This document shows, one piece after another, positions 1 through 5,053 of a stretch of 5,053 bases of DNA. Source of the stretch: Afipia sp. (GTDB lineage Bacteria; Pseudomonadota; Alphaproteobacteria; Rhizobiales; Xanthobacteraceae); NCBI GenBank assembly GCA_026400415.1, contig JAPLPA010000122.1:1-5053 (forward strand), in the 5' to 3' direction. A program made the translations under genes and the position numbers. Below the pieces are notes generated by a model. That model was not told the DNA's origin. It made no database searches and saw only the letters and a list, made by a program, of their open reading frames with translations. Within the stretch, counting starts at the first letter, position 1, and every line of letters starts with the position of its first letter.

Positions 1-800
1 GAAGCGCGCAGCTTGGCGACGAGATCGGACTGCGCCTTGCGGGCGACGAATGTCTCGAGCTGGTCCTTGACCTGTTCGAAAGTTGGCACCGGCTTCTTGC
101 GGCGGTCCTCAAGCTTGATGATGTGCCAGCCGAACTGCGACTTCACCGGCTCGGAAATCTTGCCCTTCTCGAGCTTGAATGCCGCTTCGGCAAATTCCGG
201 CACCATCTGTTCCTTGGTGAAATAGCCGAGGTCGCCGCCGCTCTGGGCAGCGCCCGGCTCGGTCGATTTGGTCTTGGCGGTCTCAGCGAAGTCCGCGCCC
301 TTCTTGAGGTCGGCCACGACGGCCTTCGCTTCGTCCTCGGTCTTCACCAGGATGTGGCGCGCGGAAACCTCTTCCTCGGTCGCCATCTGCTTGGTGGCAT
401 CGTCGTAGACCTTGCGCATGGCGTCGTCAGTGACGGCCTTCTGCGCGACATTGCGCAGCAGCAGTTCCATCAGCACCTTGTTGCGCATCATGGCGAAGCG
501 GCGCTTGAAGTCGTCGCTCGCGCTGGTGCCCTGCACCTCGGCGTCCTGCGCCAGCAGGATCATGTCGGTCATGTAGCTGATGAGATATTCGCGCTTGGCG
601 TCGCCCGCGATGCCCTGCGGCAGATTTGGTCCGATGTCTTCTTCCGCGAGCTGCAGGTCGCTCTGGCGGATTTCCGCGCCGTTGACCTTGGCGATCACCG
701 GATCGGGCGCCTGGGCTTTTGCGGTGAAGGTGAGGGCAAGCAGCATCGCGGTGGCAATCGCGGCCCGTTTGGCGGGCAACAAGGTCGGGTTCGTCAACAT
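1..800 (-). CDS. Parvulin-type (SurA/PpiC-like) peptidyl-prolyl cis-trans isomerase, exported; 3' end outside the window
   Basis: This gene encodes a periplasmic foldase that should catalyse cis-trans isomerisation of prolyl bonds in exported proteins. Translating the minus strand from the ATG at 800 gives 266 uninterrupted codons running off the left edge. Residues 1-31 are a Sec signal peptide: basic KR at 11-12, a hydrophobic stretch at 13-27, then a likely cleavage site AKA|QA. Residues about 33-140 form an N-terminal helical region like that of SurA (VIAKVNGAEI, then LLAQDAEVQG). The parvulin domain spans about 142-234 and is recognised by SARHILVK, GGDLGYF and FGWHIIKLEDRR. A C-terminal helix follows. 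Related alphaproteobacterial proteins are about 300 residues, so only a short tail should be missing. The start is well fixed: an in-frame TGA lies at 818-816, and AGGA at 814-811 is a plausible ribosome binding site. The gene is divergent from secA. The family is clear; the specific clients are unknown. Confidence 0.93.
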   Translation of the reverse strand, partial: MLTNPTLLPAKRAAIATAMLLALTFTAKAQAPDPVIAKVNGAEIRQSDLQLAEEDIGPNLPQGIAGDAKREYLISYMTDMILLAQDAEVQGTSASDDFKRRFAMMRNKVLMELLLRNVAQKAVTDDAMRKVYDDATKQMATEEEVSARHILVKTEDEAKAVVADLKKGADFAETAKTKSTEPGAAQSGGDLGYFTKEQMVPEFAEAAFKLEKGKISEPVKSQFGWHIIKLEDRRKKPVPTFEQVKDQLETFVARKAQSDLVAKLRA

Positions 801-889
801 CGTAGGGTTTTCCTGTCAGCCGGGGCACATGCGGCGAATGGCGGCGGGACACTCGCCCAGATGCGCCGATTTGGCAACGTGGAACTCAA

Positions 890-912
890 TCACTTCCAAG
901 TGCCTGAAGTGA
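890..912. promoter_or_regulatory. Operator-like inverted repeat between the divergent genes
   Basis: TCACTTC (890-896) and GAAGTGA (906-912) form a perfect 7-base inverted repeat with a 9-base centre. A second, overlapping palindrome CACTT-CC-AAGTG occupies 891-902, so the half-site CACTT occurs three times in 23 bases. It lies 25 bases upstream of the candidate secA -35 box and about 90 bases upstream of the isomerase start. That is where a regulator of either gene could bind. No regulator family is recognised, and chance is possible. Confidence 0.3.
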
Positions 913-936
913 ATAAAGTTTAACGGTTACCCATGA

Positions 937-965
937 TTGACAAGCCTGCAACCCACTCCTATTTA
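937..965 (+). promoter_or_regulatory. Candidate sigma70-type promoter for secA
   Basis: A perfect -35 hexamer TTGACA (937-942) is followed by a 17-base spacer and TATTTA (960-965), which matches three of six positions of the -10 consensus. Transcription would begin near 972 and leave a leader of about 110 bases before secA. It is the best promoter-like match I see in the divergent intergenic region. The call rests on consensus matching alone. Confidence 0.5.
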
Positions 966-982
966 CGCCCCAATTCAACTGC

Positions 983-1067
983 CCGTCAGGCGTGGAAATT
1001 CGCCTTTTAGCCACCCAAATAGTGCTGCATAACCTGACGGATAGCGTCGGTCTTACCGCCGGGCGCT
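983..1067 (+). promoter_or_regulatory. Potentially structured secA mRNA leader
   Basis: CCGTCAGG (983-990) and CCTGACGG (1033-1040) are perfect 8-base complements around a 42-base loop, which itself contains GTGG (992-995) and CCAC (1011-1014). A second hairpin follows, CGGT-CTT-ACCG (1048-1058), bracketed by AGCG (1043-1046) and CGCT (1064-1067). It ends six bases before the ribosome binding site. In E. coli, secA translation is controlled through its upstream mRNA; whether this leader acts in any similar way is only inference. No SecM-like arrest gene is present. Confidence 0.35.
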
Positions 1068-1072
1068 GAGAA

Positions 1073-1077
1073 AAGGA
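1073..1077 (+). promoter_or_regulatory. Ribosome binding site of secA
   Basis: AAGGA lies seven bases before the ATG at 1085. This spacing, together with the normal SecA N-terminus encoded from that ATG ([16 protein letters not shown]), fixes the start. Confidence 0.8.
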
Positions 1078-1084
1078 TTTCTGC

Positions 1085-3871
<2,787 letters not shown>

Positions 3872-3874
<3 letters not shown>

Positions 3875-3892
3875 GGGCGGACGACGCCCTCA
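3872..3892 (+). terminator. Hairpin overlapping the secA stop codon, possible terminator
   Basis: TGAGGGCG (3872-3879) pairs perfectly with CGCCCTCA (3885-3892) around the loop GACGA. The 8-bp GC-rich stem starts with the TGA stop itself. There is no U-tract after it on the plus strand, so it is not a classical intrinsic terminator. It may stop transcription weakly or protect the 3' end of the mRNA. The stem is certain; the terminator role is inferred. Confidence 0.45.
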
Positions 3893-4010
3893 CACGAATA
3901 CGCCATCCCACCACTTCTCTTTCTTGCCCGAACCGCACGGCCAATGCTGTTCGTTGGATGAAGAACTGTGATTTGACGGTTGTTTAGTCGGTGGACGGCG
4001 ATCAAGTTCA

Positions 4011-4079
4011 GCAAGCCAACTGCGCTACGTGATCGTCTGAGACACGCTGCTCGCGATCAAATGTAGTTGGCAGCATTGC
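4011..4079. repeat. Nested inverted repeat able to form a long stem-loop
   Basis: Arms pair in order. GCAA (4011-4014) matches TTGC (4076-4079), GCCAACT (4015-4021) matches AGTTGGC (4065-4071), and TGATCG (4030-4035) matches CGATCA (4054-4059). That is 17 base pairs in three co-linear blocks, with small internal bulges and an 18-base apical loop. It could be a structured RNA, a binding site or a decayed mobile-element end. I do not recognise it as a known family. Confidence 0.4.
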
Positions 4080-4114
4080 GACCTTAGTTGGCGTTTCTAG
4101 GCAAAAGCTAGGCA
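4065..4114. repeat. Two pairs of short direct repeats in helical phase
   Basis: AGTTGGC occurs at 4065-4071 and 4086-4092, 21 bases apart. CTAGGCA occurs at 4097-4103 and 4108-4114, 11 bases apart. Spacings of two helical turns and one helical turn are what a protein binding side by side on one face of the helix would need. Each repeat is only 7 bases long, so chance is a real alternative. Confidence 0.3.
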
Positions 4115-4210
4115 GTCATCGTTGCGACGCTGCCAGACAGGACTGAACTCTATCTCGATTCCCATATCAGTAGAAATTTCAATAGCTTATCGACACGCGG
4201 GAGTGATTTT

Positions 4211-4248
4211 TGTGGCGACCGTGTGGGATATTTTGTGGGGATAATTTT
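4211..4248. repeat. Three tandem TGTGG repeats with 11-12 base spacing
   Basis: TGTGGCGA begins at 4211, TGTGGGATATTTT at 4222 and TGTGGGGATAATTTT at 4234. The last two copies differ by little more than two single-base insertions. The period of 11-12 bases is close to one helical turn. Such iterated sites are typical of integrase arm-type sites, iterons or regulator binding clusters. Here they lie about 145 bases upstream of the restriction-enzyme fragment. The repeat is plain in the sequence; its role is unknown. Confidence 0.45.
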
Positions 4249-4392
4249 CAGCCGTTTTCTTCCGAAGTCCGGAGCGCTTCCAGACTTCCGGTCCCAAGGG
4301 TCGTTCAGTCTTCCATTACCCACATTCTCGCGAAACGTGCATTATCCGGCCACGATTCAGGTCTGGGGAAGCCGATCTTTCGGCGGATAATC

Positions 4393-4953
4393 ATGCATCT
4401 CGATTGGAATGACATCCGAGCGCGCGCGGGGAAGTTTGCCGAAGAGTGGAAAGATGCCCACTACGAACGCGGTGATACCCAAACATTTTATAACGAGTTC
4501 TTTCAGCTTTTTGGATTGACCCGCCGACGCCTTGCGAGTTTCGAATATGGCGTCAAGCTCCCCGATAATAAACGCGGTTATCTGGACCTGTTCTGGAAAG
4601 GCAAACTGCTAATTGAGCAAAAGTCCAAGGGGCGAGACCTGATCCCGGCGAAACGACAAGCACTCGACTATTTTCCGGGACTGAAGGACGAAGAACTACC
4701 GCGATATATTTTGCTTTCAGATTTTCAAAATTTTGAGCTTTATGACCTGGATGTAAATCCCGAAAAGCCGATCCGCTTCAAACTCCCTCAGTTGGCCGAT
4801 CATATTCAAAGCTTCGGATTTATCGTCGGGCAAGAAACTCGTGTGTTCCGAGACCAAGACCCGGCGAACATTCGCGCTTCGGAGATTATGGGAGAGCTTC
4901 ACGACGCCCTCGAGCTGTCGGGATACAGAGGGCATGCACTAGCAGGATGTTGA
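4393..4953 (+). pseudogene. 5' fragment of an MmeI-like type IIG restriction-modification enzyme (N-terminal nuclease domain only)
   Basis: The intact family combines a DNA endonuclease, a SAM-dependent adenine methyltransferase and a target-recognition domain in one chain of about 900 residues or more. Only 186 residues remain here. The start ATG at 4393 is chosen because MHLDWNDIRARAGKFAEEW matches the usual N-terminus; a weak GGCGGA lies upstream. An in-frame TTG at 4210 would add 61 residues that look non-coding. Residues 25-51 carry the family segment TFYNEFFQLFG with RRRLASFE. The PD-(D/E)XK site reads Asp65-x9-Glu75-Gln-Lys77, the same spacing as in MmeI, then KSKGRDL and LPRYILLSDFQNFELYDL. 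Homology ends in the conserved SGYRGHAL. Three foreign residues and a stop follow, where the family would continue into the helical linker and methyltransferase. Without a methyltransferase the product cannot act as a normal type IIG enzyme. Truncation by an inserted element is the likely cause. Confidence 0.82.
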
Positions 4954-5053
4954 AAAAACCGATCGGGGGCTCAGATTTCTACTGAAATCAGGGTGCTATT
5001 GGGAACTTCGACATCCAAAGGAACCGGCGCCCCCTGGGCCAAGATCTGCTCAA
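4943..5053. mobile_element. Probable terminus of an insertion sequence, running out of the window
   Basis: The reading frame of the restriction enzyme loses homology exactly after CTAG (4939-4942), and the next bases are CAGGATGTTGAAAAAACC. A TGTTGAAAAA-type start is, from memory, common at the ends of several IS families (IS1182- or IS5-like). CTAG could be a 4-base target duplication. A perfect hairpin GATTTC-TACT-GAAATC lies at 4974-4989. A minus-strand reading frame ends 28 bases inside the proposed end, as transposase genes often do. The other end and the inverted repeat partner are outside the window, so the family and the claim itself are unproven. Confidence 0.45.
4971..5053 (-). CDS. 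C-terminal tail of an unidentified reading frame, possibly a transposase
   Basis: Reading the minus strand from the right edge gives 26 codons and a TGA at 4973-4971. The tail includes EQILAQGAPVPLDVEV and ends in TLISVEI. I do not recognise the sequence. It is proposed as coding only because it stays open to the window edge and stops just inside the proposed insertion-sequence end. The last codons overlap the 4974-4989 hairpin. A run of six T follows on the minus strand at 4958-4953. A chance open stretch of this length is quite possible. Confidence 0.25.
   Translation of the reverse strand, partial: EQILAQGAPVPLDVEVPNSTLISVEI

Larger units (their letters stand above)
3893..4392. other. 500-base gap without a convincing gene, repeat-rich and less GC-rich
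   Basis: No reading frame here shows recognisable protein features. Frames entering from the left are out-of-frame continuations across secA, and the frame upstream of 4393 lacks a good start. The base composition is clearly more AT-rich than in secA. The stretch holds a long nested inverted repeat (4011-4079), short direct repeats (4065-4114), a triple TGTGG repeat (4211-4248) and an imperfect hairpin at 4264-4288 (GAAGTC and GACTTC arms, GGA/TCC inner pairs). No tRNA or known RNA family is recognised. I see no strong promoter for the downstream gene. The best -10-like match is CATTAT near 4340, with a poor -35. Confidence 0.6.

Noticed and set aside
427..852. 141-codon minus-strand frame within the isomerase region
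   Set aside because: It is in a different frame from the real isomerase, and its Arg/His/Gly-rich translation has no family features.
123..923. 266-codon plus-strand frame across the isomerase gene
   Set aside because: The minus strand encodes an unmistakable parvulin with signal peptide over the same bases; the plus-strand translation is His/Leu/Gly-rich shadow sequence.
1022..1069. 15-codon GTG-started frame in the secA leader, a possible SecM-like leader peptide
   Set aside because: It has no ribosome binding site, no signal sequence and no arrest motif, and is too short to resemble SecM.
3973..4001. TTGACG as a promoter -35 box in the gap after secA
   Set aside because: No acceptable -10 hexamer occurs 16-18 bases downstream.
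4210..4392. N-terminal extension of the restriction-enzyme frame from the TTG at 4210
   Set aside because: The extra 61 residues do not resemble the family, the region contains repeats and a hairpin, and the ATG at 4393 gives the normal family N-terminus.

Overview
The window looks like chromosomal DNA of an alphaproteobacterium, most likely of the Bradyrhizobium / Rhodopseudomonas / Nitrobacter group. Three things suggest this: the high-GC codon use of the first 3.9 kb, the character of the SecA protein (including an insertion in its second nucleotide-binding domain), and a parvulin-type peptidyl-prolyl isomerase gene placed divergently from secA. The genus assignment is inference from remembered family features, not from a search.

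Layout: (1) Positions 1-800, minus strand, hold the first 266 codons of an exported parvulin (SurA/PpiC-like) peptidyl-prolyl isomerase whose 3' end lies outside the window. (2) Positions 801-1084 are a divergent promoter region. It has a good sigma70-like promoter for secA, an operator-like inverted repeat, and a secA leader with paired segments ending just before the ribosome binding site. (3) Positions 1085-3874, plus strand, hold a complete secA encoding the 929-residue translocation ATPase, with a hairpin overlapping its stop codon. (4) Positions 3893-4392 are 500 bases without a convincing gene. They are visibly less GC-rich and contain several repeats: a long nested inverted repeat, short direct repeats about one or two helical turns apart, and a triple TGTGG repeat. 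(5) Positions 4393-4953, plus strand, encode only the N-terminal nuclease part of an MmeI-like type IIG restriction-modification enzyme. Its PD-(D/E)XK motif is intact, but homology stops abruptly. (6) From about 4943 to the window end the sequence looks like the terminus of an insertion sequence, which would explain the truncation. A 27-residue C-terminal tail of an unidentified minus-strand reading frame lies inside it.

The two left-hand genes fit one theme, protein export and periplasmic folding: SecA drives precursors through SecYEG and the isomerase carries its own Sec-type signal peptide. The right-hand 1.1 kb is accessory DNA, a decayed restriction-modification locus downstream of a conserved housekeeping gene. 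I found no convincing new multi-gene system. The most unusual items are the truncated nuclease fragment with its IS junction and the repeat-rich 500 bp before it.
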